DNA of 64,000 bases from Druceiella hillmani (GCA_039881145.1 JAYKKI010000076.1:11401001-11465000), one strand, 5' to 3'; numbered from the stretch's first letter, positions 49,144-62,439 are shown. Numbers and translations are program-made. The notes: a model not told the origin generated them from the letters alone.

Positions 49144-49287
49144 AATGCCCATCTGAAGATGTTGTAATACAACAAAACCTAGGTCGTGGTAAAGAATTTA
49201 AATAAAGTAGAAATAATACTACATCACGTAGTTTCATTTAATTGTTAATAATGAATTTCTACAAAATTAACGCCAAACATATTCAAT
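49144..49287 (+). mobile_element. Copy of hammerhead-bearing repeat family, complete arm
   Basis: The most complete single arm, from CTGAAGATG through CCTAGGTCGTGG and the ACTACATCACGTAG block to the outer end (GCCAAACATATTCAA). The conserved GAAA reads AAAA, which should abolish catalysis. Confidence 0.75.
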
Positions 49288-49844
49288 ATTTATTTTTACA
49301 ATTTTTTTTTAATTTACCACTTTTTTAAAACGGACTAAAAATTTAAAATCATTTCTTCTTGCCCCATAAAAATTTATAACCCGATTCAAATTTATAAACC
49401 CTACATATTATCTTGGAAATTTGTGATTGTGAATTTTTAATAGCTATGAAAATACTTGTAAGATTTAAAACGAAAAACGTGGAGCGCAAATTCACCCATA
49501 AAATTTTATTGCACCACAAATTATATGACTTATTGAGTGCGTTTTCTCAACGACAGCCACTCTCCAGACTCCTTACTATTATCTAATGCATTCACCCCAC
49601 GTTTTTTTCCCTTACAATGATCATTTCATAGCTATTAAAAATTCACAATTACAAATTTCCAGGAGGATATATATGGCGTTATAATTATGTATCAGGTTGG
49701 AAATATTTAAAAAGCAACGAGAAATTATTGTGAAATTTTTAATCCGTTTTAAAAACGTGGTATATATATTTTTTTTTATGTAAATAATTATTTTCTGCTG
49801 TTTATCGTTTTGTGTGTAAAATCTTTCAATCAAGTCTATAACTC

Positions 49845-50335
49845 AATGCAAAGTTAGTTTAAAACCGTTTGCAAAATTTGTACCGGACAAACAAAATAAA
49901 CATATATATAGTATAAATAATATGAAACGTAATAACATAATAATAACTTAATGACGTAGATTGCATTGTGACACAAAATTCACCGTGAGCGTAGATTAGG
50001 TTAGTGGCATGTTCATTCTCTTCTGTGCTGAACAAACAGACAGACAGGATGGCAAGTTAGTACTGCATTGTCATCCAGCTATGTTTATAGTTTCTAGTCT
50101 CTAGCTCTATGGGAAGTTACTTTTAAAACCGTTTGCAAAATTTGTACCGAACAAACAAACAGACCGCCTGTATAGATGCATCACATAAAAATCACAAAAC
50201 AGATTTTTAGTATCTTTTAAATATAATACGCAAAATAAAACTTAGTGTTCTAAGAATAAAAACAGATGCGTATAATCTCGGTACCGTGTAGATAAAACTT
50301 TTTTTTGGGTCCCGTACCTCAAAAGAAAAAAACGA
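49845..50335. mobile_element. LINE 3' tail segments, duplicated
   Basis: A block around AACCGTTTGCAAAATTTGTA occurs twice (about 49860-49895 and 50127-50160). Between them lies AACAAACAGACAGACAGGAT, and at about 50305-50330 the minus strand has TTTTGAGGTACGGGACCC. These are recalled as 3'-UTR phrases of RTE-type LINEs common in Lepidoptera. There is no coding frame. Confidence 0.5.
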
Positions 50336-50770
50336 AGACTTTATAAGGTAGTCCATGTGTCGCAGCTGTTTTCCTCAAGAACTGTTTAGCGAAAAACTTG
50401 GGTTTTAGCATAATTCTAAAGCGCATTATACGACAAATTTTGAAAAGGGAAAATGAAAGACTCAACTTTTTTCTTTTTTATAATCAGTATCAGATATAAA
50501 AATTGAAAAGCCATTTTCCTTGAAATTTTACCTGAGATAAACCTAGATATATTGCTTAAAATGTCAACAGGAAATCTCGCTCTAACGACGTCTTCTCCCA
50601 CCCATGCTAAATGTCAGTCAGTATTGTGAATAAAAGACAACGCCACCAGAAGTTTACCGGAAAGCTTTATTGAGAATCATTAATATTTTTACGCCTGTAA
50701 AAAATAAATTGTTAAATATTTACATATACCTAAATGTGTACAGAATCGTCGAGTTCTATTCGTACGTAAT

Positions 50771-50812
50771 GGGATATTCTATATACGTATACAAACGTAT
50801 ATAGAATATCCC
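50771..50812. repeat. Palindrome, 18-bp perfect arms
   Basis: GGGATATTCTATATACGT, a 6-nt loop, then the exact reverse complement. A partial third copy of the arm end (TCGAATATCCTGTTATGTTT) follows at about 50822-50841. Confidence 0.92.
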
Positions 50813-50841
50813 GTTATGTTTTCGAATATCCTGTTATGTTT

Positions 50842-53800
50842 GTTTTCGAATGTACAACACGAAAACTTGTAAACAAACTTTAGTGAAAACAATATAACTT
50901 AAAGGGATTAAAGCTGTCAAACAACGTAATCACAGCAACGGAATTGACGCAACCGTCATCTTTCTCTACTGCACGCGCACAACCTGCCAGTATCTAGTGT
51001 TGTGTGTAAAATCGATTTATATTAAATTTGTTTTCCTTTAATTTTTATAAAACATAGCTTTCAAATTTTCAGCGGTATAAGTCAAAGCCGGGTAGAAATT
51101 CTAAGTTTTAAAATATATCATTTTGTTCGTTCCAACGAGCATTATCAAATAAAAAAAAAATTCCTAGATAATCAGACGCTCTCTTCAGATTTTATAAGCG
51201 TTTCAAAGTACATATACATACATGTACTCGTTAATATACATATCTACAAACTCCGACGAAATTCGTGCTTACTAAGATTTCCGTCGAAACTATCCTTCTT
51301 CCTTTACTTTCATTGATCTCATCCTGGATGCTAATGCAAATTTTCATCATTTTGATGAAAGTACAAAGAATGGACAATGAATATTTTAAAAATTCTTCTC
51401 GCAACTCCGCAGTGCTTTCAAATGAACTACCCACGTAAAACCTGTAAATGTCGCTTTAGACAAGTTTTCGAAACATAATGCTGAAGAATGCTAAATTAAT
51501 AAAGTATTACGCACTCCCCACCTTTACTTGCTTCGCGACCGGCTCTCGATAAATGATATGATACCTTTTCAATTGAACACTTTCATAACGACATTGCACC
51601 GGCGATCATCTTCTCATTAATTACGCAGTTAAGTACGCGCGTCAACACAACAGAGCGCCACAAGAACAATGGCATATCTTCTAAGTTTTACGATTCGACG
51701 TAGAGAGTATTCGGGTCGTACTTACATTTACATTGAAGGCATTATATAACGAGGAGATGCTACAAATGTACTTGCATCATTTCGGTATTCACCAATAATT
51801 ATTTGAGGTTTGTTATTATCTGGCGGTTGAATCTTTATTCGCATTTGAAAGTGCCTTCCAAGACTTGTTGCGATCAAATGACATGATGTTTCGTTTTGAA
51901 ACTGCTAAAGTTATTACGTACATTTTCAAAGTTCAATCAAATCGTATTATTCGTGCATTATTGTTTTGTGTTCTTGTAAATATGCCTACAGCACTTCAAG
52001 TATCGAGTTACTTCTTGGGTAACGTTAACTGATGGCGTTTGAATGATTACGTGTCAATTTCATGATTTAATGATAGCAACAAGAGAAAAATCTGGTTGTC
52101 AGTTTGTCTTACTAGCTTTTTTCCATGACTTCGTTTGCATGGATTTATATAGATAACTTTTTTGATGAAAATATCGTATTAAAAATTAAAATAAAAAAGT
52201 TCAGCACGAAAAAGTACCTCAGAAACTTATATAGTCTGCACTTGCAAGTTACTTGTGTAGACTATTTTCTCAAACCTACTGATTAATTCTGAATGTTTTT
52301 CTTTAGCAATACAATATCAGCTATACTATGTAAAAAAAACACGAAGATATTCATCAATAAATTTCTGGTTTCATTCTTCCACTGACGGAAAAGGAGAAAA
52401 GTGCTAGTGAAATTATAAAAAAAAATTTCTCTTGGAACAATTAAATCTTAACGCTAAAATTAGCTAAATACTTTAAATGTATAGAATGCAGTAAGTAACT
52501 TTAGTTTAACATATTGCATGATATCCTTTTAAAGATAATGAACATCTTATCTCTAGAAGAATGATTTTCTAACTACAAGAAAATGAATTTTATTCTTGTA
52601 TAATTGTGTTTATGAACATATCATGATACAAGTTATATGTATACTGCATTTAATATAGATTGTTAAACTAATTTAAAGGTGAATATAAAACAAATAAACA
52701 CCCTTTCGTATACAAGCATAATGAATTAAAAAAGGAAAAGAAACGTCGAATTTCGATATTATTTCAATTCATGATAAGTTTTTACAACTAAGATTGATAA
52801 AATAAATAAAATAATAAACAAATTGCAATGTAATTAAAAAATCATCTAAATGATATAAAAATGAAGGCACCATTGCCTAACTACCCTGAAGAACGAAAAA
52901 GTATTTGTGGATTATCTCAATTTTTCAAAAGTAGAAGCGATCTTTTTTCTTGCTTTCTTTTTGGATTATCTATTTTTTAACACTGAAATCCGAAAACTAT
53001 GGAATAGAGTGTATATAATATATTTTAATTTTCCATAAGTGAGTGTAAAATCTCGCCATTATAATAACATCATATTTCAGTAATTATATATTACATTAAC
53101 CGGGCAAAGTCGGGTAACTGAACCTAGCAATAAATATTTCAAGTTAATTATTCCAAAAGTTGAATAAGATTTAATTGGAAATGTCTTTGATTCGAATGTA
53201 TATCATTAAAAAGCGCTTGTTTTGATTTAAATGAACTGTAAATTAAGGTTAATGAGGATGTAATTTACGCATCCGTATAATGGCTACTTGTTATTATGAC
53301 CCGCTGTGTTTAGAAAATGATGAATGATGGTAGTTTTGTTTAGGTCGATTGCAACATTCCGCAATGCGGTGCGCACCTGCGTTGCAGAATGCCAATGACA
53401 TCTGCCGTATTAATTTTAATTTCAGGGTTCTCCGCTGATGAAAACTATCTTACGCGGAAACCTTTACAGAAGTATGTTAACTATAATTAAGTTTCGCAAT
53501 TAATACTTCGTTTGTTTTATTCTTAACGTTGAGTAAACACGGAGTAAAGTATTGTGGAACGAGATGAACTATGCAAAATCATATCTTTTCATAGTAAAAC
53601 GTTGTAAAGTTTAGCGATGTAATTGCTTAACACTTTATTTTATTTATTTGACAGTTTAATTCACAGTACCTAATCGGGCTTATTGCTACATTAACAATAA
53701 CTCCGTCTTACGATTCGTAAGGCGGACTTATAGTTCATCATCGTTCGTAAGGTGACCTATGGTAGGTTCGTATCGGTAATATAATTAGTTTTGAAAAATT

Positions 53801-53919
53801 GGTTGTCTATGTTATGAATCGGTTGTCTATGTTGTATATGTTATGAATGATAATTACACCAAATTAAAAAAGACAGAAAAGGTGTTTACCGACATGAACT
53901 AAGATGGAACGCGGATAGG
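50842..53919. other. AT-rich intergenic DNA
   Basis: Mildly GC-elevated patches occur near 51500-51730 and 53240-53470. A small palindrome (CTTACGATTCGTAAG) lies near 53708-53722. No gene. Confidence 0.5.
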
Positions 53920-54010
53920 CTAAGAGCGCAGAAGAAATAGGATTTAGAAGAGGTAGAACTTTTCAAATGATCCTGAAAAATGCTAATTGAGGATATTTTC
54001 CAGGACAAAA
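53920..54010 (+). mobile_element. LINE reverse transcriptase fragment
   Basis: The plus strand reads KSAEEIGFRRGRTFQMI, the E-x-x-G-F-R-x-G-R-S/T block of RTE-type reverse transcriptases. The DNA matches the fragment at 10440-10620 in short runs. It is about 90 bp with no continuation. Confidence 0.6.
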
Positions 54011-57000
54011 TTGATTCCAAAGTTTTGCTCTTTGAACAATAGCGGATTTATCGTTAGAAACAGAATTATGTTTAGGGCTTTTATTTTTCATACTTTTAGA
54101 CCATTTTATTTTATATGTTATTAGCCACATTTATTGTACACTTTACTTCATGGATTCTTCCTACTGAATCGGTAAATTCTGTCTTAAAAATTTACGAACT
54201 ATCAAGGATCCTTTCCATGTTACGAGAACTTAATTAAGATATAAAATACTAATTTTCCCATAACACTGAAGTATGGTATAAAACGTTATGTATTTCTTTA
54301 GCAGTTTTATGCATTCAAGAATAGTAGTATACACGGATTTATTGCAGCTAAAACACTTCCATTTTAAATGAATAAAGTATATTAACGTTTAATTGATAAC
54401 TAGGGAGCTATATGAGATAAAATATTAAAATAAATTGGAGGTACTCAAATAATTGCGATATACAAAGAAAAAATGTGGGAAAAAAATGGACAATTTGAAT
54501 ATTTCTTTATTATAATCTAACTTTTCCCGCAACTAAGCCCGCGTATATTTCGTTACTGCGTAGTGCGATATTTACGCCATCTATTGAGTAGTTGTAGTAT
54601 TAGTTTTATTGTAGGAGTTATAATGCAATCTATACATTAATTTTGGATCATGAATTATGTTTCTATTAAGTTTCATGAAAACATTTCGAGAAGTAGAGGT
54701 TTAGTCGAGTAACAAACGTCAAACACACGTTTCGTGGTATTAATATGCCATGCAAGTGAACTAATAAGACGCGTGTAGCCCATATATTAATTCATCTTAT
54801 AAACTATTAATTACTGTCCACGGGACATGTTTATGCGGGTGATCTACATTAATCTGGTCTGTGTGAAAATCCGGGTTATATTTAATCTCTGTTCCAATTC
54901 TATAAAAACCATTTCACGTTCAGTAGCAACCTCGTTATCGTGTCATAAAAGGTAGAAGGTTTATGTGCTATCATGCTAAAACTTAACTCGTATTTGGTAA
55001 TTCAAAATCCTCGGTATGAGGTAATACATGTAAAATGAAACTAACACAATTTTACTCACAGACAATATTAAGTGATAAAGTAAGAGTCTAATAGAATTCA
55101 TAAAAGATTAATGCTTTTCCTCAGAAACTACTTCAGTTTCGAGAATAAAGAGTTCATTAATCCAGGCTTCCAGCAGACAAATTTCGTATAGGTCCGTCCA
55201 GAAATTAAGGAGTCACAGAGTAGCAAACATTCATTCAAACGTTCGCATTTATAATATTAGTTAGGATATGATTACCCAATTAGTATAAACTGGACACTTG
55301 CCCAATTTGGTAATGATTTTTTCCTTGGTTCCATAGTTATTAAGTAAAAAACATCAAAACAATTCAAATTTAACAAGTATAATTCATATATAATATATAA
55401 TATTAGCGGGAACATTTTATTCCAGAATTTATTTCATTATTTAAGTTAAAATTTTGAATTGTCATCTGAAAACATTTTTCTTTTAAATTTAGCAAAGAAC
55501 TAATCTCTGCATTACATACAAAACTATCGTTCTATCACTATTTTTCAACCTAAACATTTGTTTTAAACTCACGGAAAAAGGATAGAAATATAATCCAATG
55601 GAAGGCCTTTTAAATACCCGATAATAAACAATGATATTACACAAAATAATAAAAACGAATTTCCTTGTAATTAATATTTCACCTTTTGTCATTATTTTAG
55701 TGTGAAATTCATTCTAAAGTATAAAGAAATAAAATTAGAAAAAGCATGTTCTGAAACACGGAAAACATTGACTAATATTTATACTAGTATACTTTTATAG
55801 TAATACAATGAAAATTTACATTGAATTCATGAACTAATAATAAGTTTTATTATAAGTCAAGAGAGGAATGAACTCTAACACGTTTAGGAATCAGATATCA
55901 TCTTCATTAATTATGAAATGAGGCAAACATTAATTACTCCTCACGTCACGTTGTTTTGTTGCATATAGAATAAATCAGCCTATTATCCTTGAAAATACAA
56001 TGTTTATTACAATTAGTGTCACGTGAAACTGACACTAATTATACTAATAACCTGAGAACATGAAATATAACTATTTAAGAAGCTAATGAAACATATGTAA
56101 CGTGAGTGGTTGATATAATATGTCGAATGAAGAAACCTATAAATCTTATTGATTTATATCGAATTTATAAAACATTGTGTGAAGATGTTCACATTATTTA
56201 GATCGCTTTACATGAGGCAGATAATTTTTTCACCCATATTAATGAAGTATTAAAATGCGTAGATTAAATTTAACGCAATCAAAGCGAATATATTTAAGAC
56301 AAATGTTTTAAATAATTGTTTAATTGTTTAATTGTTAACAAACGAATTGTGAGCTTTATATGAAAATTTCGAAATAGACATACGGATTGTAAAAATGAAC
56401 GTGTCTATTATTCATACGGATGATTGTGTGTATCAAACTGAGAAAATAATGAGGGACTATGTGACAATTTTCAACCACTTCCGGAAAAATCACTTTAAAG
56501 GTTGCAATTTCAAATCGATTTACATTCTTCTTAAAGAAACACCTTCAAATTAGGTTATACTTTTCACAGATGTTTATGGTCCTAATTTACGTCAATAGCT
56601 TCAGTTATAGCACACGTTTTAATAAACATATTGGTTTCAAATTATCAGTTTACGCAAGGATTACTCATAAAGGATTATTCATCCAATAATAAATTCACCT
56701 TGCGTGTTGCGTGTAATAAAAAAAATTAAATTAAATAAATAAATGCTTATATTTTATCAATGAGGTATTTAAATCTAAGCCATAAAATTCTGAAATCATT
56801 AGTGAGAAAATATCAGTCATCGCGTGACTGCCAGTAACGGTTTTAAACATATTTTACGCTGAATTAATTTTTTTCTACAAACCTGAAATACGTTTTTTTC
56901 CTTTACTTCTGATTATTTTAAAATTTCTTGTTAAAAATATTATATGTAAAATTTAATATATTGAGCAACTTGTTGATATCTATACCAATTGATCCCAGTA

Positions 57001-57659
57001 TTACCTTCTAATTTAGACCATATTCAAAATAATGATATTAACGAATAGTTTCGCTAAGGGAAAAAAACGCCTATTTTATCGATTTTAACTATGAGCACAA
57101 CAAAATACAGTTGTTTATTTTTTTGAATGATGAAATCAAAGCGAGAGAGTAATAATTTATAAATGTAGGACATTAAACATTTTTCTAAATGTCACCGTAT
57201 GATTATTCTAACACTTGACATATCTTTCAACTAGCTTCCTTTTTATGATTACGTATGTGACAAAAAAACTATTCAGACTTTTGCAGTTCCTACAGTTTTA
57301 AACCAAATTGCAAAATATAGAAAATTGCCAATAATTGCTTCATGTACAACCTCAATTAAACAAAAATTTAATTTAAAAAAAGTGTGAAGTGAAAATTAAT
57401 ATTTTTTCAGACTTTAGATTAAGAAAGATATCACTGGACGTGTCGTTTAAAATGAATTTATTTATGAATCTATTTTTGAAATATTAAGCTCCAAAGCGAC
57501 TTAAATATTTATTCTCAACCCCTCGAAGTTTTCTAGGGTTTGAATGATCTGAGATAAATGTTACTACCGCATGATTTGAATCTCGATATTAAATTATTTC
57601 AATTAAATTGAATCATTGATTCTAAGAAATATATATATTTCTATATTTCACAAACATTT
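54011..57659. other. AT-rich intergenic DNA
   Basis: Contains the palindrome at 56011-56040. No gene or recognisable transposon. Confidence 0.55.
56011..56040. repeat. Palindrome, 11-bp arms
   Basis: AATTAGTGTCA, 8 nt, TGACACTAATT. Confidence 0.85.
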
Positions 57660-57960
57660 ACATGAAAATTTCAGAGGGCAAATCAAATAATCAATTTATT
57701 TTATAAGAATTCAAAAATTATATTTTTTCGTAATTTTACAGAAAATAATTTGAGAGATATCATTGAAAAAGTCCACGCCCTTTTTCATAGAAACCGTTTG
57801 ACGTATAACTTCGAATTTTGCGAAGGGATATATTCACATATATGTTATATATCAATACTAGCGTGACCCGTGCGAAGTCTTCGCATTATAAATTATTCAT
57901 CTCAATTTAATAAATCAAAATTGATTGCAGGTATTCAATTCATTTCTGCAATTCACACTG
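57660..57960. repeat. Dispersed repeat, copy 1
   Basis: Shares TCCACGCC...TTTTTCATAGAAACCGTTTG and the phrase GAGGGCAAATCAAATAAT with 62440-62620, and then continues into CTAGCGTGACCCGTGCGAAG. Diverged and non-coding. The nature of the element is unknown. Confidence 0.4.
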
Positions 57961-58589
57961 CTTATTACGTTTTTATTCCATTATGAAGCTCAGATGACAG
58001 ATCAAACAAATATTTTACTAAAATTGACATATAGAGGCGCAAGTATCAAAAGCATTGAGCTAAAGCGCCACTTTATTTATACGTGAGTGGATTTGAAATT
58101 AAACAAAAATTTTACCGACCGTCAATCATATTGACGTTGAGCCGTTAGATGGCAGCATTGCTGTTTTGTGTATATAATTTTAATAATTAATTAATTTACA
58201 AAAACAATAGCAATAATAAACTTTTTAGTTGTGGATGCCGATAGAGCAAGCAATTATCTATAAAATGATATATAATTTATGTGGATTAGTTGTGAGGTTT
58301 TTTTCTAAAAAGGGAGAGTAACATCTTAACCTTAGCGTATTAATATATATGATGATATGATGATGATATGATACAAAAATATTTATAGAGAAATTTTTGA
58401 GAAAGTATTTGATTTTATTTTAATTTAATGTAAATTATGCAGTGTATCAATTTAAAGAGCAATTAAGAAGAATTTAAACTATTCATAACTATCCAGAGAC
58501 TTACAATGATTCTTTTAAAATATTCTTGAAAAAGTTCACTAAAAGTATGTGCCATTTCGCAACCATTTTGATATCAATCGCCATGATAC

Positions 58590-58800
58590 AGATACTTCAA
58601 CGAAAACGACACGAGCAACGAATTTTAGGAAAATTGGTTCAGTCAGACCTGAAACGGCTCGGGGGAATGATCGGACAGTGAGGACTCCGTAAAACATTGG
58701 ACAGCTGCGATAAGAAGGGAAGCTAACCCTCGTCGCTCGAGATCTTCGAATAACAGATAGATCGATTTGCCGAATATTATGTAACGAACCTCCTCTATCT
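58590..58800 (+). pseudogene. Degraded helix-turn-helix transposase fragment (Tc1/mariner-like)
   Basis: The plus-strand frame reads STKTTRATNFRKIGSV, then NDRTVRTP, stop, NIGQLR, stop, and ends ARDLRITDRSICRIL. This fits the pattern T-G-S-V...R-T-V-R-T-P-E-N-I...(E/D)-L-x-I-S-x-(R/T)-S-x-x-R-I-L of the DNA-binding N-terminus of Tc1/IS630-like transposases. Two in-frame stops and loss of the catalytic half show it is dead. The 92-codon minus-strand open frame over it is a shadow. Confidence 0.6.
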
Positions 58801-59378
58801 GCAATGTCGAATTCCATTGTAAACTCGAAGTCTATTACTGCACAATTGACTCACAATCACAGTTAAACAATCACAGTTAACTTAAATAATTTTAAGAGTT
58901 GTGAGAAATTATTAATTACGAGCTAATCGAGTCTGAAGTGTTATTAATATAAAACTAGAACTAAAAATACGTCCGTGTGACTGTTTAGAGGCCGAGATCA
59001 GTATCTACGCATAATTGTCATAACTAATTTTAGATACCTTAAAACTGTTCACTAGTTCCGCGTGATTCTTCGCAACTGTTTTATTCATTTTTTTTTAATT
59101 TTCGCCGATAAAATATTATTAAGTTTTAATATTTTTAATAACAAAAGCTTATGTTTTTAATTTTAAGAACAACAAATTAAATGCAAAAAATTAAATTAGT
59201 CCTGCGGGAGTCAAAAAAAGAGACATGTTGTAGCAAAATGTAATTAAATTCTTCGTATTTATACATGTTGCATATTTTATTTCATTGGGTATCTAAACTA
59301 TTAATCTCGTTTATCCATAAGTCATGAAACCAAAATAGAGCATTTGAAAGATTACTTTACATGATGTACCTCTCTCTG

Positions 59379-59381
<3 letters not shown>

Positions 59382-59428
<47 letters not shown>
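59382..59428. repeat. (TC)n microsatellite
   Basis: About 23 TC units, the only long dinucleotide tract here that is not TA. Confidence 0.95.
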
Positions 59429-59431
<3 letters not shown>

Positions 59432-59759
59432 GAGAAATATAATATTACGTTAAATTTACCATTTACAATAATGAGTAGTTCAATTAAGCGTTTTTTATTA
59501 GGAAGCATCACCTCTCCAGTAAGCTGGAAACCAATAGGGCGCGCCTCATCTTTCAGTTAAGTCAAACTTCATTTTAATTGCATCTCGGTTACTCGTAATT
59601 ATCGTTTAAACTTCACATATATGTGAAACGAGAAAGAATTTAATAGGGTAAAAAAATAATGCGCACTGAGTGATCACCTATTATTTCGCGTTTACCATTG
59701 TCTATAATTTACAATATTGATCGAACTGCGTTACAATAGAATAAAAATGTTAATTCGAC

Positions 59760-60660
59760 CTGCAACCTACATTTCGGAAGATGTCAAGGCTGACGTATAT
59801 GGGAAACGCATTGTTTAAAAATTTGGTTCATCCTTACGACGTCAATAGATGACGAAGTGGAAGTTCGTTTGCGCAACCGACGAAGGTGCGTTCCTAGACG
59901 GCGTTAGTTAATTTAAAATAAAATCCTTGCTTAACGCAAATTGCCAGGGGAAACATTCTATTGTCCATTAATAGAACTCGCCACAAGCATTTTAATATAC
60001 TCCCACGATAGTGTCTAAAAGGCGTAAGCTTCTTCTTGCGATTTAAATTAAATTGACTTCATAATTTTACCTTCGAACCGAGCTACATCACGCTCCTCAC
60101 GTCACGCCGCGACTTGAATTATAACACCTTTGCCCAAGCAAGTATGCGCCGCTTCCAAACGTATTTTGATTAAAGTCATTGAAATGTATAAAGTTCAATT
60201 TGTTAAAAGTAATATCGCTGCATCGGTATCTAAATGTGGCATTTACGCAGGGTCGCGGCGGTTCACGAATTCGAACTATTTTTGTGATGTCTATGTACTT
60301 TTATTTACACTTGTCGTATCGACGTTATTTTATCGATCTGAAGACAGTATTAACAATTCCATTAAATGTACCAAAACAATTATCTTTTGTTTTGCAAATT
60401 CTTAGTAATTACGTGTTGCATTGTGTTTGTGTTTAGCCGCTCCTTATAACGAACCGCCCACAGGCAATGCACGCGAAAGTTTTAGTAAGATAGCGATCTG
60501 ATTATGGTAATGATACACGATCAACTCCGCTGATGAACAGACACGATGCTGCAAAGTGCATAGCTCCGAGTGTATACGTGTAATTTTACAAATAGCGTTT
60601 TTGAAACGTTGCGACAGATTGATGGGCGGAATACTTCAAGGATGGTGATTTGCGATCTTA
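59760..60660. promoter_or_regulatory. Moderately GC-elevated, non-repetitive region
   Basis: Several CpG-containing stretches (59800-59900, 60085-60140, 60430-60640) without repeat phrases. Two overlapping 85-91-codon frames at 60130-60436 have no recognisable family and are probably chance. Candidate conserved non-coding DNA. Confidence 0.25.
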
Positions 60661-61479
60661 TAGATTTGAAATTTAAACTAAATTACCGTGTAAATTATAT
60701 TGCAATATGTGTATCATTTGGAATTCTTTAGTCCGTTATGTTGAAATTACAGTCAGTTAGAGTGTAATTATTTTTCCACGTTCTAACATTTAATACTTAC
60801 AATTTTCCCTCGCAATGAAAATAGAACGAAACGGCTTGGATTTTGCATTTTTATTCTGTAATAGTACTGAGGCATATCTAAGTAACTAATAAATCTAATT
60901 TTTTTATGCATGTTACATTGCTTACACAATACGATATTAATTCAGCACCTGAAACTAAATGTTGCAAACATGAACGTGCAAGTCCGTCATAACCTCGACT
61001 GAGATCAAGTTCCATTTTGAACAGAATATTCATTATAATGTACTTCTTACGGCTGCTTTATAGTGGTATTTACATGATATGTATAAAATATCGTATATAT
61101 TATACACATATAACGTATACACCAATATCAAGTGAAACGCAATTATGATGATGAATATTTGTATATTAAAATTATAACTATACTGGTCAACAAACGGTAG
61201 TAATGTGCAGACGTTGAAATTTTAAACCGACTTCAAGTGTCAACTGGGTTAATACAAATTCCAACTTCCTGTATTCTTACATATAAAAAAGATGGCCCCT
61301 TTAGTCATTCCACTTAGGTCTCCGGTCATCGTAATCCATACTTAAAAAAAATCCTTTCATAAAATCGGCCTAGAACAGTTCAATCGAAACACAGCTGTCA
61401 TTAAACAACACTTTTATCTATTTTTCTACCACTATGAAGGACCTAATCCTATTTAAACCATTATGGATAATCAAAACCT

Positions 61480-62095
61480 TATGTGTCAACCTCAGGTAAA
61501 TGATGTCAATCGTCGCTCCTTCAGCAGCATTCCATTTCTGGTAACTCCAGGTAAGTGATATCGATGGTCATTTCTTCAGCAGAATTCAATTTATGGCAGT
61601 CTAGATATCTGATAGCAATCGTTATTTTTTCAGCAAAAATGCAATTTATGCCAGTCTCAAGTAAATGTTTTTAATTTATGCCAGTCTCAAGTCAATATTT
61701 TTAATTTATGCCAGCTCCATCTCAGTTATGTCGACCGTCATTTCTTCATCATGATGCAGTTTATGCTAGGCCAAAGTAAATGATGTTAATAATCTCTTTA
61801 GCATAATGAAATTTATGTCAACCCCGGACAAATGTTAGTCGTCGCCTCTTTAACAGAAGAATGTAATTTGTGCCAGCCCCAGGTGAAAGAAAGCAGTCAT
61901 CATTTGTTCAGCATAATGTAATCTACATAAACAAAAGCTTATATGTTAACCCCAGGTAAATGAAGTCAATCGCCACTCCTTCAGCAGAATTCAATTTATA
62001 GTAAGTCCAAGTAAATAATTTTAACTCTCATTTCTTCAGCAGAGTTCAATTTATGCTAGCCCAAGGAAAATGATGCCAATCGTTTTTAGCATGTT
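61480..62095. repeat. Minisatellite, about 54-bp unit, around eleven copies
   Basis: The unit contains GTAAATGATGTCAATCGTC, TTTCTTCAGCAGAATTCAAT and TTATGCCAGCCCCAG. Most units are 53-56 bp. Two consecutive units near 61660-61720 are about 30 bp, and one near 61880-61955 is expanded. Divergence between units is moderate. Confidence 0.82.
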
Positions 62096-62439
62096 CTCCA
62101 AATGTAGAAACTATTTTTGAATTTTTTTTTCAATTTTGATTATTACCTTTACTTAATTATTAAGTTGCGTGTTGTCTGGACCTTACCGCCCAGTTGCCTA
62201 ATAAATTAGAAAGTCTGCAAAATTTATGTGTCTGTTACATCTTTGGCCTTAAAAATATGAACGTATTCTAAATTTAAAATCGCTGCTAATTGGATGGCGA
62301 TTCGCGATCGTTGCTACATTTATATTCTCTTTTTCTATTTGTAATATTCTAAACAATCCACGTACATCGTCTCACGTAGACTAAATGAGCAAAAGAGTCC
62401 CTGAGCATTTTTGCGCAATCTGATCAACGATAGCTCTCG

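Noticed and set aside
58539..58817. Minus-strand 92-codon frame
   Set aside because: The opposite strand carries the transposase-like motifs, so this is a shadow.
60130..60436. Two overlapping 85-91-codon frames
   Set aside because: No recognisable domain. Overlap in two frames over mildly GC-elevated DNA is expected by chance.
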